Assembly: GCF_021347895.1 (NCBI RefSeq)
Contig: NC_067123.1
Location: 5,957,828-6,021,827, forward strand
Length of the DNA: 64,000 nucleotides
Direction of reading: 5' to 3'
Origin: Acanthochromis polyacanthus
Lineage: Eukaryota > Chordata > Actinopteri > Pomacentridae
In this document: positions 1 to 10,800 of the stretch, in pieces
Layout of the letters: each line of letters starts with the position of its first letter
Numbering within the stretch: the first letter of the stretch is position 1
Made by a program: the position numbers and the translations under genes
The notes under the pieces: generated by a model
The model's input: only the letters and a program-made list of their open reading frames with translations
Database searches by the model: none
Told to the model about the DNA's origin: nothing

Positions 1-570
1 TCATCCTTTACACTCAACAGGAAGTTTCATTTTTTTTAATAGAAGGTTGTCAAACAGTATTTCTTCATGAAACGACCGAAGAGACGAGTGAGGAAACATC
101 TACAGTGAGCTTCGATGCTTTTCTGTCGACTTATTATTTCAGAAACAACTAAACATACTACAAGCAGGTGTTCTTGAAGATGAATGTTTGCAGACAACAT
201 ATTTTTGTGTTGCAGAGACAGTTTGATCAACTGAAGGGTGAAGTCTGTGTGGGGATATGAAAATACTGATGTAAAATAGGCCACCCCTTCAAATGTATTT
301 AATTGGTAATAATACTGTGCTATTCATCTTCAGTTTCCTTTTTTTATTATTATTTTCTTGTCTTTCTCCTAATGTACATTATTTCTGAGCCACACAGTTA
401 GATTTGCTTTAGATGCAATTCATACAGACCGCCGCAAGAGGGAGTTGCTCTCATCGGAACCTCAGGCCGCTGCGGCGTAGAATAAGCAGGCTCTGCTGCA
501 CCATGGAAAAGCAGACAGACGGTCTAGATCCGCAGCACAGCATTTATGTTTTGTGCTGTTGTGTTTCAGG
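1..570. other. Intergenic, downstream of plec
   Basis: No gene seen. It contains the first copy of a roughly 93-bp repeat (about 477-569) that recurs at 2461-2553, and ends with the target duplication of the adjacent hAT element. Confidence 0.6.
477..569. repeat. 93-bp dispersed repeat, copy 1
   Basis: Starts at GTAGAATAAGCAGGCTCTGC and ends at GCTGTTGTGTTTCAG. It matches 2461-2553 with only a few mismatches. The hAT element at 571 is inserted at its right edge. Family unknown. Confidence 0.8.
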
Positions 571-1372
571 TAGTGATGGCGAGATGAAGCTTCATGAAGC
601 ACTGAGGCTTTCCATCCAGTTGGTTCACTCATGGGTCGAAGCTTCATGGTGCTTCTTTTGCTCTACTGCGCCATCAAGTGGACAAATAAAAGTAAAACAG
701 GCAGAGTGCCTATAATGACACACTGGCTTTGCTATGTGAAGCTTTGAATTGTGTTTAAATGATAATGCCAATAAACATATAATATACTTAATATAGTGTC
801 TGTTTTTCCTGACAGCAGAGATAGAGAGGAAAGTGGAAACAAATGGGGAGAGATTTGAGATCTGTAGTTTGACTGCTTGATTGAGGTCAGGTTCTGGTTT
901 TCTGTAAAGTGTTTAAATACTTTTAATTGTAATAAGGGCGACATAAATAAAATGTGCTTGTGCTTCTTTTTGTTTTGTGACTGTGCTTGTGGTACCATTA
1001 CAAAACTAAAGTAGGGACAGCATTTTATTTGATATTATTCAAAAATATGAGAATTTTTCCACAGAGCTGGGATTTAGGTGGTTTCTTTTTTTGGACAATA
1101 TTTCTCCAGCTCCTTGGAACACCTCACCTTTAATAAAATCATACATATTAGGACTGATAGTTCAATATATGGCAGGTATCCAATATATTATGAGTTTTCC
1201 CACATAAAAACCTTATTATGAGTAGTCAACTCAAAATACTCCCACACAGGTGAGGACTTCCTCTTTCTTCCTTGCTCCATCTGTGAGAGACTATTTGTGA
1301 TACAACCAACAAACATGGAACTGGCAGGAATGTGAATGTTCTTACAGTGTTTTCTTGTAAAATCACTGTCAC

Positions 1373-1439
<67 letters not shown>

Positions 1440-2175
1440 CACCATCACATGAATTAATCATTACCCAACATCAGTGTATAGCTTACAGCTCATTTTATTA
1501 ATAATAAATAAAACTTTTGTACATATTTCACTTACACATGTTGTCTTTCAGAATAGGTAACACAGAAACTAACACATGCTTTGCAGGCCCTGCTGTAGAA
1601 CTGTGGCTCCCAGTGGCTTCTTTACATACACGTCAAAGTAGTGTCTAGTTCCCATGTGACTGAAGAAGGTGACAGAAGGTGCAGACACCAAATACAGGAG
1701 TTACATTTACAAATGGTAAAACTGACACACACAAACACCCATAATTTTACACAACCCATAAACCAATGTAAAAGAAAAATATATATAATATCTCACATCA
1801 AAGCACTGCAGTTGGGAAATAATCTAAACTGCTGCTCTTCCTACACTTCTCCTACTCCTCCAGCTACTGCTATTTCACACCGAATAATACTAACTAATAA
1901 TACTTACTGAATAATACTAGCTACAACTTGCTCTCACTCCTCTCTCCACAAACGCCAACAACACCCACAGTGTGACTCGAGATCTGAAACGTTTTAATGG
2001 GACAGCGATACGTTGAACGAACCAATCACGTGATCTGCACAAACCGAGGCCTCGTTTGTCATCGGTCACGTGACTTTTTCAGAAGCTACCCAAGCCTCGA
2101 AGTGAAGCTTCATCTGACACGCCCACTTTTACTCGAGACACGCCTCGATGCCTCGGTTCATTTGCCCCATCACTA
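571..2175. mobile_element. Non-autonomous hAT element (1.6 kb)
   Basis: Flanked by perfect 8-bp duplications GTTTCAGG at 563-570 and 2176-2183. The ends are inverted: TAGTGATGGCGAGATGAAGC on the left, and CCCATCACTA closing the right. 8-bp duplication and this end type fit the hAT superfamily. No transposase frame is visible. Encloses a (TA)n tract at about 1376-1434. Confidence 0.85.
1376..1434. repeat. (TA)n microsatellite
   Basis: About 29 uninterrupted TA units inside the hAT element. Confidence 0.95.
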
Positions 2176-2460
2176 GTTTCAGGTATGTGTTGAGGGCACT
2201 GATGGATGAATGTGAGTCATGGTTGCGTTACTGGTGGGACAGTTTGGCCGTGTTTTCCCACCAGGTGTAGTAATTAGGAGTGATTTGTAGGTTTCCAGTC
2301 AGAGGCTAGACTAGGCTGGGGTGGCATGCTAGCGCAAGCACGGGGGCGACACATGGATTTGAATTTAGCTAATCTAGAACTACTGTGTTTACTACTGTGA
2401 GGCTAAAGAGATTTTTGTACACTTTGTATGTTGGTTTTAATGAATATGTGCGAGGTGTTG

Positions 2461-2553
2461 TGTAGAATAAGCAGGCTCTGCTGCACCATGAACAAGCAGA
2501 CAGATGGCCCAGATCCGCAGCACAGCATTTATGTTTTGTGCTGTTGTGTTTCA
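2461..2553. repeat. 93-bp dispersed repeat, copy 2
   Basis: Second copy of the segment at 477-569, same orientation. The sequences diverge right after TTTCAG, the point at which the hAT entered copy 1. Confidence 0.8.
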
Positions 2554-3034
2554 GAAATAAACCCATCAAAAGATAAGTCATTGGGGAAGGATGAGTGCGC
2601 CCCGGGCCAGATATATCTCCACTATTAGTGATTGTAGACAACATTGGACTTTTATAATCTGACTTTTTATTACAAATTATACATTTTAGTAACTCTCTAC
2701 AGGCTCTATTATCCATTTTGCTTGTTAAAAACATGGGATATACATGTAAATGTAATTTTAAAAAAGTTTTATTAAATTAAAGGAAGGGCTGTGACTCTAC
2801 ATGATGTGAGACAGAGGGGGCGGCGCCCTAGCGCCCTCTATTGACCAGCCGCCCCTGGTTTGAAGTTCTCCAGGGGAATCAAGTGGGACGGCTTCAGACT
2901 CTGCTGAAGTGAGTTCCCTGGGCTGCTGCTCTCCTCCTCGAGCCTAGCCGCGCTAGACAACCCACAGCAACAAATTTAATTCTCTGCCAGGGTGGGTCTA
3001 GTTACCCTCCATAAGGCTCGATGCTGGATTCTCC

Positions 3035-4338
3035 CAGAGCCCTAGAGATAGTAAGAGTTGTGACACTCATGCTCTCGCAGCGGGGCGGTCACGTGGTTCA
3101 TGTAAGCCTGAATAGTTCCAAACAGGCAGCGCTGTCATTTCCTTCTATGGGACTGAAAGCGGCGATTTCACGGTAAAAAAGGAATAAAATCACACCTCCA
3201 AGTACTTGTTTGATTATTAATTCATTGGAGTATGTATGTAAATGTTAGTTTTATATTTTGAGCTGTAAGGTGACATATTAAAGACACTTCTGGGTTTTGG
3301 AGGGAATGTTTCACATTCGTGTTAGCATGGAAAATCCACTTTTACACAGAAATGTAAGATGATTGAAGATGTTAATTTTTGCCCAGCTGGATTATTGTAT
3401 TTCCAGACAATATCTATATTTCTCTGATTCACTTACCCGTCGTCTGGGAGTTATTGAAAAGCAGAGTAACAACAGTCCATTCAGCAGATAGTGTCCAGCC
3501 ACTTCTGATGAGGCAGGAGTTGACTCACTATAACCATTTTAAGACATACACAAAATATATATTCAAGAATAACAACTCATTATGCTTTGATGAATGAAAT
3601 AGTATGTTTTATTGACAATGGGAGAAACAATGAGGGTCTTCGTGTCTTCAGTGAGGGCTCTCGGGATACTGGCGGATAGATAGATACGATAGATATTAAT
3701 AAATATATTTGTTAAATACTTACAAGTATAAGTTTATGCATTATAAAGGGTCTCATATAAAGGACGTAGTCTTGACAATTAAAAAGAGGTAGCGATGTAG
3801 CTAGGTAGCTTTCAAAGAAGAGCTAACAAGCACATGGCAATGCCTGAAAGTCGGTCATCTGCCAATATTCACAAATACAGATAAATGTATGCACCACAAA
3901 GGGCTTCTGATATAATATAAAGACGTTAAATTTAAAAAGAGGTAGCGACTCATCAACAATTAATCCGTCAATATATCCCTGGAGATAACTTCAGAGCTAA
4001 CAACAGAGTCAAGCTAAAAAAAAAGTAGCAGAAATTCGGTTGTCTACCAAGATAAAAAATATATATAATTACGCTGCGCAAATACAAATAAAGCTCAGCA
4101 TATGCATCATAAAGAGCCTCTGATAAATATAGGCAGTTGACAATTCAAAAGAGGTAGGCATTTCATCAACTTACCTCCACATATACTCAACGACCTGCAG
4201 TGCAAATGAACGGTGGCTGTCACTGTCGAAGCGGTGCTTGGAACTAAACAAGCCTCCACAACCCGGAAGTAGACTGGAAGAAAGCGTACAACGGCACCCT
4301 ATGGGAGTGTCGCAACTCTTACTATCTCTAGAGCTCTG
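3035..4338. mobile_element. Non-autonomous hAT element nested in copy A
   Basis: Flanked by perfect 8-bp duplications GATTCTCC (3027-3034, 4339-4346). Terminal inverted repeats of about 34 bp begin CAGAGCCCTAGAGATAG on the left and CAGAGCTCTAGAGATAG on the right (reverse complement). No transposase seen. Copy B at 22590 is intact at this point, which confirms the insertion. Confidence 0.88.
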
Positions 4339-4435
4339 GATTCTCCTAAAACTGGCCGGACCAATCACCATGAAGTGTAGAGTCAGAAGACGGGCGTAAC
4401 TAAGTGATGACAGAGGCGCAACGATTCTGACAGAC

Positions 4436-4643
4436 ACAACCGGCGCACAATAAACAGTTATCTTTCGACTCGGCTTTGGCCACAGCCCTTAAAGATTTGA
4501 AGCTAAAATTCAACTTGAAAGATAAACAAAGGACGGCACTGAAGTGTTTCATTGAGAAGAAAGACGTATTTGGACTTATGCCGACGGGATATGGCAAATC
4601 CTTAATATACCAGTTGGCTCCACGGCTCCGCTGGTTGGGAAGC
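4436..4643 (+). pseudogene. RecQ-like helicase fragment (Q-motif and Walker A)
   Basis: In one frame this reads ...[16 protein letters not shown]..., then [17 protein letters not shown], then a stop soon after. This is the pattern of a RecQ-family Q-motif followed by motif I (GxGKS). Only about 65 codons are open, with no start codon and no later helicase motifs, so it is a captured exon fragment and not a functional gene. The homologous stretch in copy B has a stop in the Walker A codons. Confidence 0.7.
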
Positions 4644-4843
4644 TAATAGGACTTAGCCACAATCCGCCGGTGCTCTCGGAACTACGTCAGCCTATTCGTT
4701 GCATTGATTGGTTGTATACCTACCCAATTGCTGCAGAGGGATTTGATAGACAACCTTTTAGCCCGCCTCCCTCCCTGTCGAGCTTCCCTAGACCCTTGTG
4801 CCGTCAGAAACATGGGTGTAGCATGGCTAGGCTACTCCTCCTC

Positions 4844-5098
4844 TGGTGTTTTCTGGATTGTTTTCAGCTGCATGACTTCGTCCACACGGCCTCTGTTGAC
4901 TCACTCAGTTCAGTAGAACTTTGGAGATGTGTTCCAGTGGTTGGTGGATGTGTGGGGAGATAGAGAGGGACCTTTGAATTGTTCAGAAAGGAAAACAGGA
5001 AACCCAGTGGTAGTTTTAGTTTAGGGTGCTACTGTGGTGTGTTTTGGGGTTTTAAGAGGTGAACAGGAAGAAGGTTTTTTCATATTGATGATCTTTTA
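4844..5098. other. Intergenic spacer
   Basis: Nothing recognised apart from the SINE's left target duplication at its end. Confidence 0.5.
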
Positions 5099-5441
5099 GG
5101 CTGCACAGTGACATAGTGGTTACGACTTTCGCCTTCCAGCAAGAACATCCCCGGTTCAAATCCCGGCCTGGGATCTTTCTGCATGGAGTTTGCATGTTCT
5201 CCCTGTGCATGCGTGGGTTTTCTCCGGGTACTCCGGCTTCCTCCCACAGTCCAAAAATATACTGAGGTTAATTGATTACTCTAAACTGCCCGTGAGTGTG
5301 ATTGTTTGTCTGTATATGTAGCCCTGTGACAGACTGGTGACCTGTCCAGGGTGTCCCCTGCCTTCGCCCGAGTCAGCTGGGATAGACTCCAGCACCCCCC
5401 TTGACCCTAGTGAGGATAAAGCGGTGTATAGAGAATGGATG
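5099..5441 (+). mobile_element. tRNA-derived SINE
   Basis: Flanked by perfect 12-bp duplications GATGATCTTTTA (5087-5098, 5442-5453). The head has a tRNA-like pol III promoter: A-box-like TAGTGGTTACGACT and B box GGTTCAAATCCC. The body resembles common teleost SINEs, with the TCTCCGGGTACTCCGGCTTC core and a GAATGGATGGATG tail. Confidence 0.9.
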
Positions 5442-5453
5442 GATGATCTTTTA

Positions 5454-6044
5454 CTTTGTTCCTGGTTGGAATGCCCATCAATGTCAACGTGAAATTCACT
5501 TTTAGTTCTGTTGATTTATTTTTATATTACTAACACCCATTTGCTTTTAAATTTCTCACACAAGAAGTGCCCCATGAAAATGTGTATTTGTGTAAAAGCA
5601 CAACTAGAGATGAAAGCTGAAAATGAGCAACAGCTGCTTTCTGAAAACTGTTGTAGACAGAATACAAGTACAAATATGCTCCACTTTAGTATATCTGACA
5701 ATATTGAAAGAATAAAAGTGGAGAAATCATTACAGAAACATCAATGGAGGAATATTAAACTGCAGTTTCATTAAAGAGTTAACTGGAAACTAAAAAGTGA
5801 GGCACAAATTTGGTTTACATCTGCAGTAGTATATGAGCTGATCTAATGCACAATCAGTCCTACATAACCAACACTGACAGGTAAAATTAAAAATGTGTCA
5901 CCCATAAGAGTATCCTTTTTCCAAATTAGCACTGTATGTGTCTATAACAGTCCATTTGAATTCAAATTCATCTATTACGTTATGTAAGACCTACTCATCA
6001 CATTTATGTGCGACGTGTCAAAATTACAATAAATAAACGAGAGA
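5454..6044. other. Spacer between SINE and plec 3' end
   Basis: AT-rich, no gene or repeat recognised. Confidence 0.5.
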
Positions 6045-7843
6045 AAACATTCATTTCCATGTTTATTTACATAGTATAAGGTGTTCCAATAAAATTCCTT
6101 GTCACCATTTTATTATAAATACACCGTTTTAAACAAGGCTTGATGACCCTCACTAAAATACATCCTTCAAACCTTTTAAACCATAAACAAACACACACAC
6201 AAAAAAGCTTTAATGGATACAACTATTTCATTTTTTGCACCTTTTTAAATGTTAGTAAATCATGCAAAGCAGAAGTATAGAGTACGAAAATAAAACGATA
6301 CAGATCAAATGTGTCGCTTTACAAAGAAAAATCAAAACAAGTAAATGTAGTGTAAAATACAAATACTGGGTCTGGTGCAAAGCTTAAAGATCTTTCTCAA
6401 AGAAATGTTAATTCATGGCTTTTAGCAGTAGCGCTCTATAGAGTTATGAATATACAGTACATACATTACATGTCTGTGAAGGAAAAAAACATCAGAATAA
6501 TGTAAATCTTAGCTAATACACATTCAAACCTTATATTGTAGCCCTGTGTGACAACCAGATTTGTGACGTTACACCGTGACGTACTGTACTGACAGTAAAA
6601 AGGCTTACCTGAAAACAGTTATTATTACATTAAGGGGAGAAATGCTTTTTCAGTCATGCATCAGTCAGTTTACAGCATTTTCACTGCACTATCCCACGAT
6701 ACTCCCAGTAAAGTGTTCGACAGTATTTTGCAGGCACTTACAAAGCACGGTTTAGGCCTTTATATGATGCGACTTTCACAATGGTCCGCTGTTAACAGAA
6801 TCTGATAAAACATTATGTGAGCGAGCGTGTTGCATAAAGTCCTCGGTTACAGTGATGGTCAGAGGCCAAAGTAATGCCAGCAGTCTCTGGAAGACATCTG
6901 AACGAAGAGCTGGAGGTCATTTCTGCAACAGAAAATTGGACGACAAATATTAGATTCATTTAATGACACAGGCAACAACTTTAAAAGCAATTAAATGATA
7001 AATTAGTCTCTTTACCTACTTTTTAAAGTGTCCAGAAAAGCAGTAACTTGTATGTGTTGGTCTTGAAGTTGGATGAATAAAGTCCAGAAGTGTGAGATGG
7101 TGTTAATGGTCATATTTAGTGATATTATCCTTTCATGCGCTGTCTTTGATGTTCCTTTCACAAGGTTAGCTTGTTGCTTTAATTCCAGTTTTCTGACAGG
7201 CCATCGGGAATGAAATGGAGTTTAGATATTGGTATTTGCGGCAGTGTAGCCCAGGAGAGAAAAGATCTTGAAGCTTGGCATTCTTAAAGCAGACTGTTGT
7301 AGTGTTTTTCATCATTGGGAGACTCCATATTCTGCTCTGCAGAGTGGCTTTTTGTCTTTCTTTAGCTTACAGTTTTTTCTCAATATTCAAAAATATACAC
7401 ATGTACAGCATTTTTAGTTTGTACATCCAATTTGGTTCTCTTTAACAGACTATGGGTCGTGAACACTTTTGGTTATAGTGTCACAGTATTTAAAGAGGAT
7501 GAAATCATGTTTGTGGAACAGTGAATGACAGCCAGCTTTAACAATCAAAAAAATATCATGTACACTTGAAATGCTTGTGATATATAATGAATAAACAGCT
7601 GTTGCGTATGCTGACTGCTTACAGTACATACTGAGAAAGTATGAAGAGAAAGCATAACTAAAAGTAAATGTGAAATATACATAAACAAAATGATTCAACT
7701 TGTAGAAAATTAAATACTAAAAGTCTCGTAACAACTCCATGCAGAGCAGAATAAAGGCAGTCTTTATTCCACTGAGATTTAGGCATCTGGTGAGCTTTGT
7801 GGTTTCATAGCATATCCTTCCCTTAGACAATCATTCTTTAACT
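6045..7843 (-). other. plec: Probable 3' UTR of plec
   Basis: AT-rich, non-repetitive sequence following the TAA in the direction of transcription. Candidate AATAAA signals on the minus strand lie at 7763-7768 (close to the stop), 6108-6113 and 6062-6067. A T-rich stretch follows the last one. The end point is inferred. Confidence 0.45.
6062..6067 (-). terminator. Candidate distal poly(A) signal AATAAA of plec
   Basis: AATAAA on the minus strand about 1.8 kb after the stop codon, followed by T-rich sequence. A second AATAAA is 46 bases upstream in the transcript. Choice of site is inferred. Confidence 0.4.
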
Positions 7844-10800
7844 TTAGTACCGGCGGCCATAGCTTGGCGAACCGTATGAAGTTGAAGAGAAGGTTGTTGT
7901 GAAACTCGATCCTGTGGCGTCAAAACTGCCTCTTCTGGAGCCAGACCTGGAACCGGTTCTTGATCCAGAGCGGGACCCAGTAGCGGAGCCGGACCCGCTG
8001 ATGCTGTAGGGACTGTAGAGGCCTTTGCTTGACTGAGATGATGCTTCCAGCAGTCGCAGACCTGTCCCCTCCTCTATCATGCTTCTGTCCATAGCGTCCT
8101 TGTAGGAGATCTTAAGCTTGGTTTTCGGGCATGTGAGGTATTTTGAATAAGCACTAACATCTCGTAGCTTTTGTGCAGTGCGAGCATCTAAAGTGCCCTT
8201 CTTCACGGCGTCGTCAATGGAGACCCTGTTGGTAGCGTCTGGTTCGATTAACCCCCCGGTGAGATACTGGACCTCCAGGAATCGCTGTCCGGCCTCATAG
8301 TACAGCCAGCCTTTCTTCAGAGCTTGGGCTGCAGACATTTTGGTTTTCGTTCTGGGATCTTCAAATCCATTGTATGCCTTCTGGGCTAAAGTGATGCGAT
8401 CCACCATGATTTTATCCACGAGCTGTTTATTCATTGCATCTGCAACAGTGAATTTCTCGCCGGTGTTTGGGTCGATGATGCCTCCTGTGCAGGCCTGAGC
8501 TTCCAGCAGCCTTTGGCCTGTGATATTGTCCACCAGGTTCCTGTGAATGGCCTCTGTCACCGACACCTTCTCCAGAGTGTCGGTGTCTAAGATTCCGGCC
8601 ACAGGTCCAGTTTCTTCTGTGGGGTCATTCCATGTGGTTGCTGGTGTTTTGATAGAAGGTACTGGGCTCATTGGGTAGGAGGAAGAGGAGCCGAAGGAGG
8701 AAGATCGTGATCTGCTGCCGCTCATGTTTCCAGAGAGCATGTCTGCAAACTCTGTGATGGACAGCGTTCCTGCTCGGTACTGATCAAGAGCTGACTTATC
8801 GATCAGGCCCCTTGAGATGGCGTCATCAATATCATACTGCCGACCAGACCTCCTATCAATGATCATGGACTTCACAACTCCGTCAGATGAGGTGATGGTG
8901 ATCTCTTCCCATTCACACTCCTGCTCTGCAAGCTCCAGGTAAGTCTGGTGGTCAATAAGGCCTTTCTGATAGGCCTCGTACACCGACATCTCTTTGCCAG
9001 ATTCTGGATCGACAATGACGACCCTTCGTTTGCGAACAGAAGACTTGGACGATGTCTTCCTCTCACGCTTCTTTTCTTTCAGCAGCAGCAGAGCAAGCCC
9101 AGTCTCTGGGTCCGTCATACATCTCTCCATCAGCTGCAGGTAGGTGAGGTTTTCCTCAGTGTTGGGGTCAAAGAAGCCCTTGGTGTCATCAGACGGGTCA
9201 GTGAGGATCTCATTCATTTCCTGATCAAAGAGACCACGTTCGTATGCTGTTTCAACTGGCAAACGGTGGCTCTCCTGAGGATCAATTATTCCACCTGTAG
9301 CAATCTGAGCCTCCAGTAGACGGATGCCGTGGTCTTTCAGAATGAGTCCCTTTTTCATGGCCTGGAAAAGAGAGATTACCTTTCCAGAATAAGGGTCCTT
9401 GTAACCAGTGACGGCTCGTTCAGCTGAGAGGAGTTTGTCTTTAAACTCTGGGCCAACAACACTCATTTTTACAGCTTCACTGACATTTAGTTTCAGGTTC
9501 TTGATGGGATCAATCACATAACCTGTGGCGGCTTGAGCCTCGAGGAGCTCAAAGGCGGTCCCTGGTCTGATCATGTTCTTCTTCATTGCTTGGTAAATAG
9601 AAAGCCGGTCTTTACTAGATTCTACATACACACCAGCAATGCAGCTGGTTCCCTCCAGGTATTTCTTCACGTCCCTGCTGACTTCCTCCACAGTGATAAC
9701 ACCCTCATTGAGTTCATTGTAAGTCTTCTGGTCAATAATCTGCGAGCGGAGAAGCTCATCCACAGTGATTTGCTTTCTGAGACCCTTAAAGAGAAGCCTT
9801 CTGTCTGCCAGCGAAAGCAGCCGCAAACCGCTTTCTTTATCAACTCTGCATCTTTTCAGTAGCTGAGCATAAGACTGCTTCTCATCAGTTGTTGGATCAG
9901 TGTAACCTCGCACATCAGTGGTAGGTTCAGATATTCTGTCGAGAGTCTCTTTGTTGATGTATCCACGCTGCATGGCAACATCAGTGGGGAGATGGAAGTA
10001 GTATTCAGGATCCATCAGCCCTCCAGTGGCATTCTGGGCTTCCAAAAGCCTCAAGGCATAATCTTCTGGGATCAGATCTTTTTTCATTGCTTGGAAGAGA
10101 GAAATCACCTTTCCACTGTATGGATCCTTGTAACCTGTAACTGCTCTCTCAGCAGAAAGGAGTTTGTCATGAAGTTCAGGACCCACGAGCCCCTTGCGTA
10201 CAGCTTCATCAACTGTTAGAAGTTCATCTTTTACTGGATCAATCATGAATCCTGTTGCTGCTTGGGCCTCGAGGAGATTCAAAGCAACTTCAGGCGTAAT
10301 CTTTCCGCTCTTCATCGCCTGGTAAATGCTGATCTTTGGAGGACTGTCTGACATGATTCCAGCAATGCAGCCGGTGCCAAAAAGGTATTGTTTCACCGAT
10401 GGCATCTCCATCACCTCACGAATGGTCATCTTCTCTTGTTTCAGGAGGTTGTATGTGTGCAAGTCAATGATTCGTGAACTGTACAGCTCCTCAATAGTCA
10501 CTCTTCTCCTGATAACGTCACATGACATGCCCTGCTCGGTCTTTAGAGTTTCCCTTTGTTCAATGATTTCAATGATGATGATTAACATTCTATCCTTTGT
10601 AATTTGTCCCAGGCGGTATTGCTCCAGAAGGCGGCGTCTTTCCTCTTCTGGAAGCATATTTGAGTTCATGACTTCCCAAATGCTCATACTCTTTCCTGCA
10701 AAGCTCTTGTGAGGGATCTCCACTTGAGTGTTAGCCAGGTCTGACTGGGCTTGTTCCTCCGTGTACTGATAAGATTTCTCGACAGGAGCAGGAGATTCGA

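Larger units (their letters stand above)
2940..4834 (+). mobile_element. TIR element with RecQ-like helicase fragment, copy A (split by a hAT)
   Basis: Flanked by perfect 9-bp duplications CTCCTCCTC (2931-2939, 4835-4843). Ends are inverted: AGCCTAGCCGCGCTAGAC at left, GCATGGCTAGGCTA at right. Removing the inner hAT (3035-4338) and its duplicated 8 bp leaves 583 bp, colinear with copy B at 22590-23154 in the opposite orientation. Inside is a translatable remnant with a helicase Q-motif and Walker A. The superfamily is unresolved; a 9-bp duplication is most like Mutator-type elements. Confidence 0.8.

Noticed and set aside
4670..4963. Protein-coding gene in frames around 4670-4963
   Set aside because: Lies in the noncoding right half of the helicase-fragment element and runs across its boundary into flanking DNA; no conserved content.
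5099..5175. Functional tRNA gene
   Set aside because: A and B boxes are present, but the sequence continues into a SINE body and tail with flanking target duplications, and the tRNA fold is degraded.
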